A DNA stretch of 45,268 nt, from positions 1-45,268 of IMG/VR virus record IMGVR_UViG_3300024520_000134; one strand, written 5' to 3'. The stretch comes from a virus. Below the pieces are notes generated by a model. That model saw only the letters and a list, made by a program, of their open reading frames with translations, made no database searches and was not told the DNA's origin. The position numbers and the translations under genes are program-made. Positions 31,150-40,101 of the stretch are shown in pieces; positions within the stretch are counted from its first letter, which is position 1, and the number at the start of each line of letters is the position of its first letter.

Positions 31150-32288
31150 TGGGCAGCAAGCGCCAATATCAGCGACACCTCAAGTTGGTGTATGGAAATC
31201 CGGAGCTCAACACGAGCTCGGAAGGTCCGTCGCGTGCGTTCACGATCGACACCTACGCCGGTCGGGGGCTGCGCGTGACTTTCAAGGCGAGCCGGAACAA
31301 TCGTGGTGAGCCGGACCGCTGCACAATCGAGATCTACAATCTCCCAGAGACGCTACGCAACAGCCTCAAGCTCGACCTAGAGGCGCAGCGACTCGCGCGT
31401 GCGGAGGCCCAGAAAGCCTTCGCGGAAACTCCGGACGGCATCGTCGAAGTGTCGGACGAGCGGCGAGCTAGAAACCTGCGCGAAATCTCCGACGCGTTCC
31501 GGGTCAATCTCTTTGTCGGCTACGGTCCGGACGCTACCGACCTCACCCTACTATTCCGCGGCGATTTGCTTGACGTGCAACCCAACGTTCGACGCGGCGG
31601 CGTGGAGACTATCACGCGGATCAAGCTGGGTGACACGCTGCTAGCACTGCGCGACGGGTACATGCGGCAAAGCTTCGGGGCTGGGGCGAACCTCGCAGGC
31701 GTTATCGAAGGCGCAGCGAGAGCCGCAGCGCTCGACGTTGACGCGGGTTCGAAAGTACTGATTTCGCAAATCCTCCCCAACGCAGTCACGACCAAAGTGG
31801 CAAACGGCTGGGTCGCTGCCGGTCGTGTGGGCGACACGATCACAGAGCTGATAGACCAGTTTGGGCTACAATGGTGGGTGCGCGAGGGCACAATATACTT
31901 CGCCGCGCAAGGTGCCACGCTTGACGATTTCGCTCTACAGTTCACCGAGGGTGTCGACATCCTAGACTATGCCGAGACCGGTGTTTATGACGACATACGT
32001 GCTCGGGTACTCCTAAATCCTGACGTCGTTCCGGGGCGAGGCGTACGACTGCGGATGCGCAATACCGCCGCTGGGCGCAGCGCTTCTACCTTCGCAACCG
32101 CCTTCGAGGACTTCGGCTACCGAATCGACCAAGCCGACTACCAGGGAGACACCCACGGCCCGGCATGGTGGGCGGACTTCCTAGGCGCAGGCGCAGATTC
32201 CCGAATCCTGGCGCCGTCTGGCGAGTTCACTCACAGCGACTTCACCACAGACGACGTGATCGCTGAGCTAGAGAGAGAGCGCGCATGA
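31149..32288 (+). CDS. baseplate hub protein (gp27/gpP-like)
   Basis: 379 residues from ATG 31149. LRVTFKASRNNRGEPDRCTIEIYNLPETLRN, LTLLFRGDLLDVQPNVRRGGVETITRIKLGDTLLALRDG and INL-type downstream regions resemble the hub proteins at the tip of contractile tails. It forms the trimer that carries the spike encoded next. Confidence 0.75.
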   Translation: MGSKRQYQRHLKLVYGNPELNTSSEGPSRAFTIDTYAGRGLRVTFKASRNNRGEPDRCTIEIYNLPETLRNSLKLDLEAQRLARAEAQKAFAETPDGIVEVSDERRARNLREISDAFRVNLFVGYGPDATDLTLLFRGDLLDVQPNVRRGGVETITRIKLGDTLLALRDGYMRQSFGAGANLAGVIEGAARAAALDVDAGSKVLISQILPNAVTTKVANGWVAAGRVGDTITELIDQFGLQWWVREGTIYFAAQGATLDDFALQFTEGVDILDYAETGVYDDIRARVLLNPDVVPGRGVRLRMRNTAAGRSASTFATAFEDFGYRIDQADYQGDTHGPAWWADFLGAGADSRILAPSGEFTHSDFTTDDVIAELERERA

Positions 32289-32974
32289 CCTCGCAAGCTC
32301 TACAGACGGCACTGATACCCCCGCGCAAAGGTCGGAGGCTCGTGCACGCGCTACAAGCCGCGGTGCGCAAGACCAAGCTAGAGCTCAACGTCGCGTACCC
32401 CTGCGAGGTCACGGCCTTCGACCCCACGACACAGTTGGTCAACGTCGTCGTGGACTTCTCGCACGTACTGTCGAGCGATGACGTCGAGCAACCGCTAGAA
32501 CCGGAGACGCTGGAGAATATTCTTGTGAGCTTCGAGGGCCAGGCCCGGCCGAGTGGGGGGTATCTCACATTCCCGATCGCCGCTGGCGATAAGGGCTACG
32601 TCACCGTGTTCGACCGCTCCGTCGACCGGTGGATCGACACGGGCATCGGTGGCGACCCGCAGCTCCGGCACACACACAGCCGCATCGACGGCGTGTTCAA
32701 GCCCCTGCGCGACTTGACGCGCTCGATACCTTCCTTCGACGAGGCTGCGGCGGTGCTCGAACACAGCTGTATCAAGCTTGGCATGGGCGCCACCGAGGCG
32801 GCTGTTCTGGGTGATATCATGAAAGCTTGGGCCGATAGCTTCGTGACCTGGGCGTCTACCCACACGCACACCTACAGCCCTGGCCCCAGCCCACCAGCAC
32901 CAACAACGCCGCCGCTGAGCTCTCCCCCGTCGACGACGAGCTTCCTCTCCTCAAAGGTGAAAATAGATGTCTGA
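32285..32974 (+). CDS. baseplate spike, Gp138-like N-terminal domain
   Basis: 229 residues from ATG 32285, overlapping the previous stop (ATGA). AYPCEVTAFDPTTQLVNVVVDFSHVL is the OB-like start of a Gp138/gpV spike; it continues YLTFPIAAGDKGYVTVFDRSVDRW, a characteristic block. The C-terminal part is proline-rich (SPGPSPPAPTTPP) after an HTHTHTY-type metal-like tip. It would puncture the outer membrane. Confidence 0.8.
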   Translation: MTSQALQTALIPPRKGRRLVHALQAAVRKTKLELNVAYPCEVTAFDPTTQLVNVVVDFSHVLSSDDVEQPLEPETLENILVSFEGQARPSGGYLTFPIAAGDKGYVTVFDRSVDRWIDTGIGGDPQLRHTHSRIDGVFKPLRDLTRSIPSFDEAAAVLEHSCIKLGMGATEAAVLGDIMKAWADSFVTWASTHTHTYSPGPSPPAPTTPPLSSPPSTTSFLSSKVKIDV

Positions 32975-33350
32975 CTTGCGCCTGACTAAGGACGGCCCAT
33001 CGGGATTCCTCGACATCTCCATTGTCGACAATGACCTCCAGCTCGTCGATGGTGACGACGAGCTTCGGCAGCGCGTTGAGTTCAAGCTGGAGTTTTTTCA
33101 GGGTGACTACGCTCCGGACATCAGTTTCGGCATCCCCTATTATGGCCGCGTGTTTGGCCGTGGTGTGAACATCTCCGACTTGTACGGCATCTTCGCCCAC
33201 GCTATCGAGAGCGAGGACGGAATATCCTACGTCGAAGACCTCGACATCTCGCTGGATTCTGTGGCGCGCGTGCTGCTAGTCTCAGGCTCGGCACGCGCCA
33301 CGTCTGGCACCACGATACCACTCAGCTTCACCTCCGGAGGTCTCCCATAA
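32967..33350 (+). CDS. baseplate wedge protein (gp25-like)
   Basis: 127 residues. DLRLTKDGPSGFLDISIVDNDLQLVDGDDELRQRVEFKLEFFQGDYAPDISFGIPYYGRVFG has the helix and the (E)-x-x-x-(D)-x-G-x-x-Y pattern of lysozyme-like gp25 wedges. Directly upstream of the J protein, the standard order. It connects the tail ring to the wedges. Confidence 0.78.
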   Translation: MSDLRLTKDGPSGFLDISIVDNDLQLVDGDDELRQRVEFKLEFFQGDYAPDISFGIPYYGRVFGRGVNISDLYGIFAHAIESEDGISYVEDLDISLDSVARVLLVSGSARATSGTTIPLSFTSGGLP

Positions 33351-34564
33351 TGCCACTCGAACAAACAGCGGACGGCCTACAAATCCAGCCGGTCGAAGAG
33401 ATTATATCAGAGACACAAACGGCATTCCGCGACCCGGCTACGGGGTTCGGCGCTGGCGTGAGAGTTGAACCTAACACGGGGTTCGGGCAATTCATTGCCA
33501 CGGAGTCCGAACGCGAGGCACTGCTACAACAAAACCTTCAACGTATACAGTCGAAGTTCGACCCCGCGACAGCCGAGGGGACAGACCTTGACGTGATTTG
33601 CGGGTACACGGCGACCATCCGTAGGGGCGAGACGCAATCCGCATCGGGCTCCGGGTACCTCACAGGCACACCCGGCACGGTCATACCCGAGGGCAACCGG
33701 GTCCAGAACGTTGAGACCGGCGACATATGGACCATCGCCGGCGGTGCTCCGGGCTACACGATTCCTGGGGGCGGTGGTATAGCTTGCTCTTTGCTAGCCC
33801 AAGAGACGGGGCCCATCACATTTCTCACGGCGACCACGTGGACGATCGTCGACACCGTGTCAGGCTGGGCGACGTTCGCTACGACCGCGGACATCGACCC
33901 AGAAGACACCGGCGACAATATCGAGACCGACGCGGAGCTTCGGCAGCGGCGCATCGACGAGCTCTTCGCCGGTGGTAATGATTTGAGTGGTATCAAGGCA
34001 AACGTTTCGAAGGTCGTGGACGAAGTCGCAGTCTACGAGAATCTCGACCCCGTCAACGTATCCCCCGACGGCATCCCGGGCGGTGCGCTGGAGACGGTTG
34101 TCGAAGGCGGTGAGGACACAGCGGTCGCTCAGGCCATCCTAGACCGCAAGCCCCCTGGCGCCGAGGCCTACGGTCAATCGGTCTACAAAATACTATCCGA
34201 CCAAGACGGCAATCCCATAAGCATAGGGTTCACGCGTGTGGCGGATGTTAATATCTGGATCAGTATCATCGTCAACGTTGGCGCAGCTGAGACACCGCTA
34301 CCCGACAACGTCTACACGCTGATCGCACAGGCCGCGCTAGACCACGGCAACGCCAACGCGAGGATAGGTCAGGACTCGATCCCGGAGACGTTCAATGGCG
34401 CGCTGTTTGAAGTGGTGAAGAATCAAGAAACGGGTGTCTATGGCGCGGAGTCCTTCGACATCGAGGTAGGGCTCACCGCATCAACGGCCAACGCTCCCAT
34501 ACCTATCGACATTAGAAGCCGCGCGGACTATGACAGCGCACGGATAGCGGTGGCCATACCCTAA
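33350..34564 (+). CDS. baseplate J-like protein
   Basis: 404 residues. A typical J signature: TAEGTDLDVICGYTATIRRGETQSASGSGYLTGTPGTVIPEGNRVQN, ETDAELRQRRIDELFAGGNDLSGIKANVSKVV and VVEGGEDTAVAQAILDRKPPGAEAYG. It forms the arms of the baseplate wedge with the gp25-like and DUF2612-like proteins. The stop is next to the start of the DUF2612 gene (TAATG). Confidence 0.88.
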   Translation: MPLEQTADGLQIQPVEEIISETQTAFRDPATGFGAGVRVEPNTGFGQFIATESEREALLQQNLQRIQSKFDPATAEGTDLDVICGYTATIRRGETQSASGSGYLTGTPGTVIPEGNRVQNVETGDIWTIAGGAPGYTIPGGGGIACSLLAQETGPITFLTATTWTIVDTVSGWATFATTADIDPEDTGDNIETDAELRQRRIDELFAGGNDLSGIKANVSKVVDEVAVYENLDPVNVSPDGIPGGALETVVEGGEDTAVAQAILDRKPPGAEAYGQSVYKILSDQDGNPISIGFTRVADVNIWISIIVNVGAAETPLPDNVYTLIAQAALDHGNANARIGQDSIPETFNGALFEVVKNQETGVYGAESFDIEVGLTASTANAPIPIDIRSRADYDSARIAVAIP

Positions 34565-35211
34565 TGGAATATGGCGACGAATACGGCGAGCTCATTGGTG
34601 ACGCTGTCACGGACATCGAGACCCATGTCGAAGATGGGCTGGACCGGTTAGCCTACGCGCTAGGCAATGCAGAGAACTTCCGGAAGATGCTCACCATCTT
34701 TCTGGAGCGCACGCAAAGCCTTGAACATGTGATGCGTGGTGTCTCGCCGACGCTGCTATTCGATATCACTACAGCCTACGGCGTGCAGCTCGACCAGATT
34801 GGCAATCTCTTGGGCTTTCCCCGGGAAGGTTGGGACGATGTCACATACCGCGTCTACCTCAAGACTCAAGCCCTTATCATCCTTCCGGATAGACGGACGC
34901 AAGGGAAGCTCATAGACGTCATCCGCTCACTGTTCGGCGGTGCGCCAGGGGCGATCGGGTACTCAGAGTACCGGTCAAAGGGCTATGTCCTAGGTGTCAC
35001 AGGGTTCACCATTGACCAGGTGTACTTCTGGAACCAGCGTTTCTATGAGCGCTGTCGGCCAGCAACGTACAACGCGCACACGATCTGGCATCCGGAGGAC
35101 GCGTTCGGCTACACCGACGCAACCTACGTGGTCACCGAAGAGTACGAGGGGTACTCCGACGCAACCGATACAGTTCTCGACATTGGCGGACCCTACAGCG
35201 CAATCGTATAG
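34564..35211 (+). CDS. DUF2612-like baseplate protein (gpI-like)
   Basis: 215 residues. HVMRGVSPTLLFDITTAYGVQLDQIGNLLGFPREGWDDVTYRVYLKTQALIILPDRRTQGKLIDVIRSLFGG matches DUF2612-like tail proteins that follow J. The C-terminal tail contains GYTDATYVVTEEYEGYSDAT, an internal duplicate GY(T/S)DAT, probably the site where the fibre attaches. Confidence 0.75.
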   Translation: MEYGDEYGELIGDAVTDIETHVEDGLDRLAYALGNAENFRKMLTIFLERTQSLEHVMRGVSPTLLFDITTAYGVQLDQIGNLLGFPREGWDDVTYRVYLKTQALIILPDRRTQGKLIDVIRSLFGGAPGAIGYSEYRSKGYVLGVTGFTIDQVYFWNQRFYERCRPATYNAHTIWHPEDAFGYTDATYVVTEEYEGYSDATDTVLDIGGPYSAIV

Positions 35212-35218
35212 GTGACTC

Positions 35219-36730
35219 ATGGCAACCAAACCGACCATCACATTTGTCAACCGGATTCGTGCGCAGGATTCTGTCTACACTAGCGGGCCCGCGCTTCTCG
35301 TCGGTACGGCAACGAAGATTGCTCCGCCGGGGTTCACCGCTCCAGCGGTGGGCGCTCAACTGCAGGAGGGCTTTAAAGCAAACCAGAAACCGCCGGCTCA
35401 GTGGCAGAACTTCTCCGATAATCGTATCGATGTATGGGGCTACTGGCAAGAGCAAGGCAGCTCCGCGGCGCTGCTCGTCCCACATGTCAAGGAGGCGGAC
35501 AGCGTGGGGACCACGGCGTTTGCGGGCGTTGTTGCCGGGGCAACTGCGGGCGACCAAGAGCCCATCACGGTCACACCCAACACGGGCGCGAATAACACAG
35601 GACTCTTCGTCCAAAGCGGCAGCGCTAAGCCTGGAGCAATCTTCGAGTCCACCGACGACCAAGAGGCCGCACTGGTGGTCCAGGGCAACGGCACACTCTC
35701 AGGCGGAGGAGTGGGCGATCCTGGGCTACTCCACATCAACATGGTTGACGGCGACTCGCCTGGCCTCAACGCAAAGTCATCCGCCGTCAGCCTTGCCCCG
35801 CTGGCGCTGTTCAAAATGAACGGCACGGCGCCTTGTGTAGAGATCGTCGGCGGAGCGTCCATCGGGGCCAGTGATGCCGGAACGTCATTAGTGGTCCGCG
35901 GAGGCGCGGATGCGGGCGGCTTTACGGGTGCCGAAGCGTTAGACGTTTGGAACTACAGCGCCTCCCCAGCGACGCACACCGTCAGCATTCGAAACAACAT
36001 TACCAGCGTGGCAAATGGTGTGCACCTTGACGTTGTCGCGGACGGGGCGCAGACGGGTCTGCAAGTCTATCAGGATGGCGGCGAGGCTCCAGCGGCAAGG
36101 CTGCGCTCGGCAGACGATGGCGGGACAAATAGCTCGGCACCGCTGGAGCTGGTGCCCCAGTCTTTTGCACTCGTTGGCAGCGGCCTCAACGTTGGCTCCA
36201 TCTGGGTGCAGACCGGCTCCTACGACTTGGGCACACAGTATTGCCCGCGGTTCTACGGTCAAGGCTCACACTTTATCCAATGGTCACGGAGCCCACACTG
36301 CGGGCTGGATGTCGACGACTACGGCACGACCGACGGCGCCGTGAATGATCTATGGTTCGACATCATATCATCGGTTGAGTTCCCCAACGAACTCATACCC
36401 ATCCTGGCTGGCAAAGTGGTAATGAGTCTAGACTTTTCTATGCATCGGACCAGCAATGTTTCGGACATCGTCGCCAACGGTGGTGGGGAAATACGTGTCG
36501 TGGACGTCACTAACGGCGGGAACGTCCTGTTCTCAGATCTCATAGACCTCGCGCCGCTAAACAATGGCACCGACGAGAACAGGCTCAAGACCTACTATAG
36601 CAAGACATTTGAGCCCACACTGGGCTTGGGTGCGCGTGAGTTCCAGATCCAGGCACGTCGCCAGGACGCTGGGGCCGTTGGCAGCATATCGGTCACCGAT
36701 ATGCGATTCCGCATCAGACCAAGACCCTAG
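35219..36730 (+). CDS. terminal tail fibre/adhesin
   Basis: 503 residues. The start MATKPTITFVNRIRAQDSVYTSG and the beta-rich middle rich in T, G, A, V repeats, with LAPLALFKMNGTAPCVEIVGGASIG and related blocks, look like a trimeric beta-helix. The C-terminal 170 residues (GSYDLGTQYCPRFYGQG to ITVTDMRFRIRPRP) form a compact tip that should bind receptor. It is the last gene of the rightward arm and shares its CTAG stop with the polymerase gene on the other strand. Confidence 0.75.
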   Translation: MATKPTITFVNRIRAQDSVYTSGPALLVGTATKIAPPGFTAPAVGAQLQEGFKANQKPPAQWQNFSDNRIDVWGYWQEQGSSAALLVPHVKEADSVGTTAFAGVVAGATAGDQEPITVTPNTGANNTGLFVQSGSAKPGAIFESTDDQEAALVVQGNGTLSGGGVGDPGLLHINMVDGDSPGLNAKSSAVSLAPLALFKMNGTAPCVEIVGGASIGASDAGTSLVVRGGADAGGFTGAEALDVWNYSASPATHTVSIRNNITSVANGVHLDVVADGAQTGLQVYQDGGEAPAARLRSADDGGTNSSAPLELVPQSFALVGSGLNVGSIWVQTGSYDLGTQYCPRFYGQGSHFIQWSRSPHCGLDVDDYGTTDGAVNDLWFDIISSVEFPNELIPILAGKVVMSLDFSMHRTSNVSDIVANGGGEIRVVDVTNGGNVLFSDLIDLAPLNNGTDENRLKTYYSKTFEPTLGLGAREFQIQARRQDAGAVGSISVTDMRFRIRPRP

Positions 36731-38466
36731 GCCAGCGGCGTCGCGTCGGCCCAGTTGCGGCCCATCTTGATATCGACGCGCATCTCGGTGGAGCACCAGC
36801 CGTCAAACTGTTCCGCCATGATGTGCGCAGCAGCCCGAGCGATCTCCTCCGCTTGCGCCGTCGGGGCATAGCCTAGTACGGAGTCGTGCACGGACAGGCA
36901 TTGCCGGAGCTCGGGCACAAGCCGGTGTATCTCCGGCATCGCTCGCCGCATAGCGCAAGCAATGCCGCCTTGTATGACGTTGTTTCCAGCGGAGTGCAGT
37001 TTGGCGCGTGGCGAGTTGAAGTGCCGAGCTCGGCCGGTCCAGGTCCGGACATACCCACGGGCCCTCGCTATGCGCGTGCACTGGGACATGAAGCTTTGCA
37101 CCCCACCGAAAAGCTGGTGATAGCCCTGCAAGTACGCCTCGGACTCTCGGCGGGAGTATCCATAGTTCGCCGCGAACGCGTCAGCACCGATACCGTACTG
37201 CGCCGAAAAGTTGAGCGCCTTCGCCACAGGCCGCGGTACTCCCTGTTCTGCCGCCACGACGTCGTGCATCGACAGCCCCTTCGCTAGAATCTCCAGGAGC
37301 TTGGGGTCGCGGGAGTAGTGCGCCATAAGCACGATCTCCGCCTGGGCGAGGTCGAGCTCGATAAGCGACATACCCTCGGGCGCTGCGAAGAGTCGCTTCA
37401 CCCCGTAGTACGGGCTCTCGGTGTCAGCTGCGGCCCTCGGGATACCTTGCAGCGCTATCGTCTGACACGAGAGTCTACCGGCTACTGTGCCGGTTACGCG
37501 GAGGTTTGGGTGCACTCGCCCGTCGGGGTCTAGGTGCATAGCAATTGGCCGATAGTACGTGCCGTCGACTTTCTGCCAAGCGCGATAGTCGAGCACCATC
37601 TGGGCTCTCGGGTCACTATCGGCGAGCGCTTCGAGTGTCTCGCGCTTCGTGTTGGTACTGCCAAGCCAGGCCTTGAGTTGCTTGGGTGAGCGCGGGTTCA
37701 GTTTGTAACCCGCCAGCGCTTGGATCTCGCCCTCCAGCTGCTTCTCCTTGCGCGCCGCGTAGTCTCCGGACGTCGCCAGCCGGTGCCTGTCGATGTGGCA
37801 CCCGCCGATTTCGACCTCGGCGATGGTACGCTGGAAGTCCTCGACCTCCACAGCGATGCCGGACAGCTCCCAAGACTCAAGGTGCGAGGCCTGAAAGTCC
37901 CGGAGCTCGCGTGTGGTGATGAGGTCTTGGGTCCCGTACTCCAGCGTCTCCGCTCCCGAGAGGCGCCAGAGATTACTTTTTGCCGTGCTGCGAGCACCGC
38001 CGAACCGGCCTTGCAACATATCGACCAGCCGCTCTTCCGCCTCGCCCGCTTGGGGGTCCACGTATTTCGACGCGATGTCCTCCATCTTGAACGAGTCCTC
38101 ATTCTCGTTGAGCACGTGCGCGCGGAGCATGGCGTCTTCGAAGCGGTCGGGCAGAGCCATGCCCTCCTTGCGCATCATCTTGACGTCGAAGCCATAGTGG
38201 TAGCCGACTTGCACCCTATCCTTGCGCAGGATGTCGCTGCACATGTCACGAATCAAGGGCTCCGGAAGGTTCCGCCCCTCGGCATGCCGGAATGGGAGGT
38301 AGAACGCCCTCTCACCAGAGAGCAACCCAGTCCCGACCATCCTGTTCTTGATAAAGTCTAGCCCGTTGGTCTCCGTGTCCATGACAAGGTCGTCGTCGCG
38401 CTCGTTGATATAGCGCTTCGCTTCGGCGTACTTCTCTGGCGTGTCGATGAGCTCTTGGGTAGGCAT
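36727..38466 (-). CDS. polA: family A DNA polymerase, phage type
   Basis: 579 residues from ATG 38466. An upstream start would read through the tRNA-like gene. The 3'-5' exonuclease has DTE (30-32), HYGFD (90-94) and YGTQD (177-181). Polymerase motif A is D372 in LIELDLAQAEIVL; motif B is KALNFSAQYG (K416, F420, Y424); motif C is VHDS, with H527 and D528 but serine 529 where bacterial Pol I and T7 have glutamate. There is no 5'-3' exonuclease domain. Copies the phage genome. The stop shares CTAG with the fibre gene. Confidence 0.93.
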   Translation of the reverse strand: MPTQELIDTPEKYAEAKRYINERDDDLVMDTETNGLDFIKNRMVGTGLLSGERAFYLPFRHAEGRNLPEPLIRDMCSDILRKDRVQVGYHYGFDVKMMRKEGMALPDRFEDAMLRAHVLNENEDSFKMEDIASKYVDPQAGEAEERLVDMLQGRFGGARSTAKSNLWRLSGAETLEYGTQDLITTRELRDFQASHLESWELSGIAVEVEDFQRTIAEVEIGGCHIDRHRLATSGDYAARKEKQLEGEIQALAGYKLNPRSPKQLKAWLGSTNTKRETLEALADSDPRAQMVLDYRAWQKVDGTYYRPIAMHLDPDGRVHPNLRVTGTVAGRLSCQTIALQGIPRAAADTESPYYGVKRLFAAPEGMSLIELDLAQAEIVLMAHYSRDPKLLEILAKGLSMHDVVAAEQGVPRPVAKALNFSAQYGIGADAFAANYGYSRRESEAYLQGYHQLFGGVQSFMSQCTRIARARGYVRTWTGRARHFNSPRAKLHSAGNNVIQGGIACAMRRAMPEIHRLVPELRQCLSVHDSVLGYAPTAQAEEIARAAAHIMAEQFDGWCSTEMRVDIKMGRNWADATPLA

Positions 38467-38480
38467 GGCGGATATGTTCG

Positions 38481-38543
38481 TGGTGCTCCGAACGGGAGTC
38501 GAACCCGTACTCAAGTAGCGACCTTGAGAGCCATTTCCGGAGC
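38481..38543 (-). tRNA. D-arm-less tRNA-like gene with encoded CCA
   Basis: Acceptor GCTCCGG/TCGGAGC (with a G-U), T arm ACGGG-TTCGACT-CCCGT and an encoded ACCA end are tRNA-like. The anticodon-like hairpin is CTCAAG-GTCGCTA-CTTGAG. Only AAATGGC lies where the D arm would be, so the molecule is 63 nt and lacks the D arm. If the loop is read by convention the anticodon is CGC (Ala), but G32 and T37 are atypical. It sits in the 108-bp gap between the SSB-like gene and the polymerase gene. It may be functional, a tRNA mimic, or a deletion remnant. Confidence 0.65.
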
Positions 38544-38574
38544 AAAGCGCGGGCACTTCCCCCACGCGTGTACG

Positions 38575-39090
38575 TTAGAACGGAATGTCGTCGCTAGGTG
38601 CGGTGGCCGAACCGCCCGGTCCGGGACCGCCTTCGAGGGGCTTGACCTTATCTACTTGAGGGTTGGCCCGCCCATTGTATTCGACCATGGAAATCTCAAG
38701 AACCGCCCGTCGCCCCATGGCTTCCGCTACGCTGAACTCGAGTGGTTTTTTCTTATTCCCGTCCTTCGGTGGCGCCCATAGACCCAAGGCCTCTACCACT
38801 TCACGCAACTTGAACATGGCCTTCGGTGTCAGGGCAGTGAACGTTCGTACCTCGCGCCCCTCGTACTCTCCGCGGTCAATGGCGAAAGTCCACACCCACA
38901 TATCGTTGCCCGCTTTGCTCGTAGCTTCTTCGATTTCAATGACGCGTGCGACGTGGTCGCCGTCGGCGATATAGAATTGACTCTTCGTCGGTTCCGCGTC
39001 GTTGACAAGTGCTTCGTCACTCTCCTCGGGCAACTTAAAGACCTTATCATCGTCCGCGCCAGGGTTGCCGAATGGTGTGTCTGTGCTCAT
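38575..39090 (-). CDS. ssb: SSB-like protein (DUF669-type)
   Basis: 171 residues. SQFYIADGDHVARVIEIEEATSKAGNDMWVWTFAIDRGEYEGREVRTFTAL and KAMFKLREVVEALGL form an OB-like fold as in DUF669 phage proteins. The C-terminus is glycine/proline-rich and ends SDDIPF, the acidic tip by which bacterial SSB recruits partners. It should coat single-stranded DNA for the polymerase and recombinase. Overlaps the Sak4-like gene upstream as ATGA. Confidence 0.75.
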   Translation of the reverse strand: MSTDTPFGNPGADDDKVFKLPEESDEALVNDAEPTKSQFYIADGDHVARVIEIEEATSKAGNDMWVWTFAIDRGEYEGREVRTFTALTPKAMFKLREVVEALGLWAPPKDGNKKKPLEFSVAEAMGRRAVLEISMVEYNGRANPQVDKVKPLEGGPGPGGSATAPSDDIPF

Positions 39091-39851
39091 GCTTTGTTTC
39101 CTTGGGTCGCTAGTAGCGTGTCGTAGATTGCGGGCAGCTGCGGATTCTCCACAGTCAGCCCCAGCGCGTCGGCAAACTCGCGCCCTCTAGTCTTCGCCAG
39201 GAAGATGCCGTGTTTCTGTGTCAACAGGTAGTGTTTGCCGTCGTCGTTCCGGCTCATCGCCCACACATGGTCAAAATAGCCCATGATATGGGCGCCGAGC
39301 CGTTTGGTGAAGTCCGGATATGCCTCGGTGGGTCTAGGGTTTGGGTTCGTGGGTGTGGGCGACGGCCCACGCTCGCGGACTAGCGCAGTCACTAGGACAT
39401 TCATCGGCAGGTCACGCAGCTGCCGAAACGTCCGCGCAAGAATTCGCGTCACGGCCCCGTAGTCCTCTAGATAGACGTCGTCTATCGTCCGCTTCTTACC
39501 CCCGCTGGTCTTCACTTTGGCGGCGACAACTTCCTCAAGCACCACTGTGAGCAGCTCGGTGCCCGAGTCCACGACGAGTGTGCCGACGCTGGCGTACGCC
39601 TTGTCCTTGTTCGCCAGCGCCCAGAAAAGTTTCTGAACTTCGTCGGCGCTCGTGATTTTGTTGGTGACCCGCGCCGCTGTGTTCGACACGGACAGCATGC
39701 CGCCTTCGATATTCATCACCAGCGTCTCTCCCATTGCAGGGTGAGAGTGCCCGCTACAGGCTAGCGTGGTCTTGCCGCTACCTGGGGGGCCGTAGATCAG
39801 CGCCTTGACATGGAGTGGAAGGTCCCTAGCCGCGGTGATGTTAAGCGCCAT
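39087..39851 (-). CDS. Sak4-like RecA-fold ATPase (recombinase)
   Basis: 254 residues. Walker A GPPGSGKTT (21-29) and Walker B TLVVDS (near 107-112). Size and lack of other domains match Sak4-like single-strand annealing/recombination ATPases of phages. The adjoining SSB-like gene supports this, since these proteins work together. A loop with SPTPTNPNPRPTEAYPDFTKRLGAHIMG is also family-like. It overlaps the preceding gene by 11 bases. Confidence 0.8.
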   Translation of the reverse strand: MALNITAARDLPLHVKALIYGPPGSGKTTLACSGHSHPAMGETLVMNIEGGMLSVSNTAARVTNKITSADEVQKLFWALANKDKAYASVGTLVVDSGTELLTVVLEEVVAAKVKTSGGKKRTIDDVYLEDYGAVTRILARTFRQLRDLPMNVLVTALVRERGPSPTPTNPNPRPTEAYPDFTKRLGAHIMGYFDHVWAMSRNDDGKHYLLTQKHGIFLAKTRGREFADALGLTVENPQLPAIYDTLLATQGNKA

Positions 39852-40101
39852 CAGGTGTCACGATGTCCGTTGGAGGCGCTAGCCGGACCCGCAGATAGTC
39901 GCAGCTGATTGTAAAGAACCTGCCGCCGTGCTGCACGAGCGCCGAGTGATGGCCTGGGCTCGAGCCCCGCTGAACCGGAGGTATGAAGTTGGTATGCATG
40001 AGCTGGACCACCTGGCCTTGCAGGCTATCCAGGTGCCCGCCAAGGTGGGCGGTAGGTATGTCGATGACTAACTGTGTTTGTTGTTCGTGATTCGCACTCA
40101 T
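39841..40101 (-). CDS. hypothetical protein, 86 aa
   Basis: Start ATG 40101, overlapping the previous stop as TAATG. A beta-rich small protein: LVIDIPTAHLGGHLDSLQGQVVQLMH, then FFTISCDYLRVRLAPP. Lies between the Cas4-like nuclease and the Sak4-like ATPase, so a recombination accessory is likely, but no family is recognised. Confidence 0.6.
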   Translation of the reverse strand: MSANHEQQTQLVIDIPTAHLGGHLDSLQGQVVQLMHTNFIPPVQRGSSPGHHSALVQHGGRFFTISCDYLRVRLAPPTDIVTPDGA

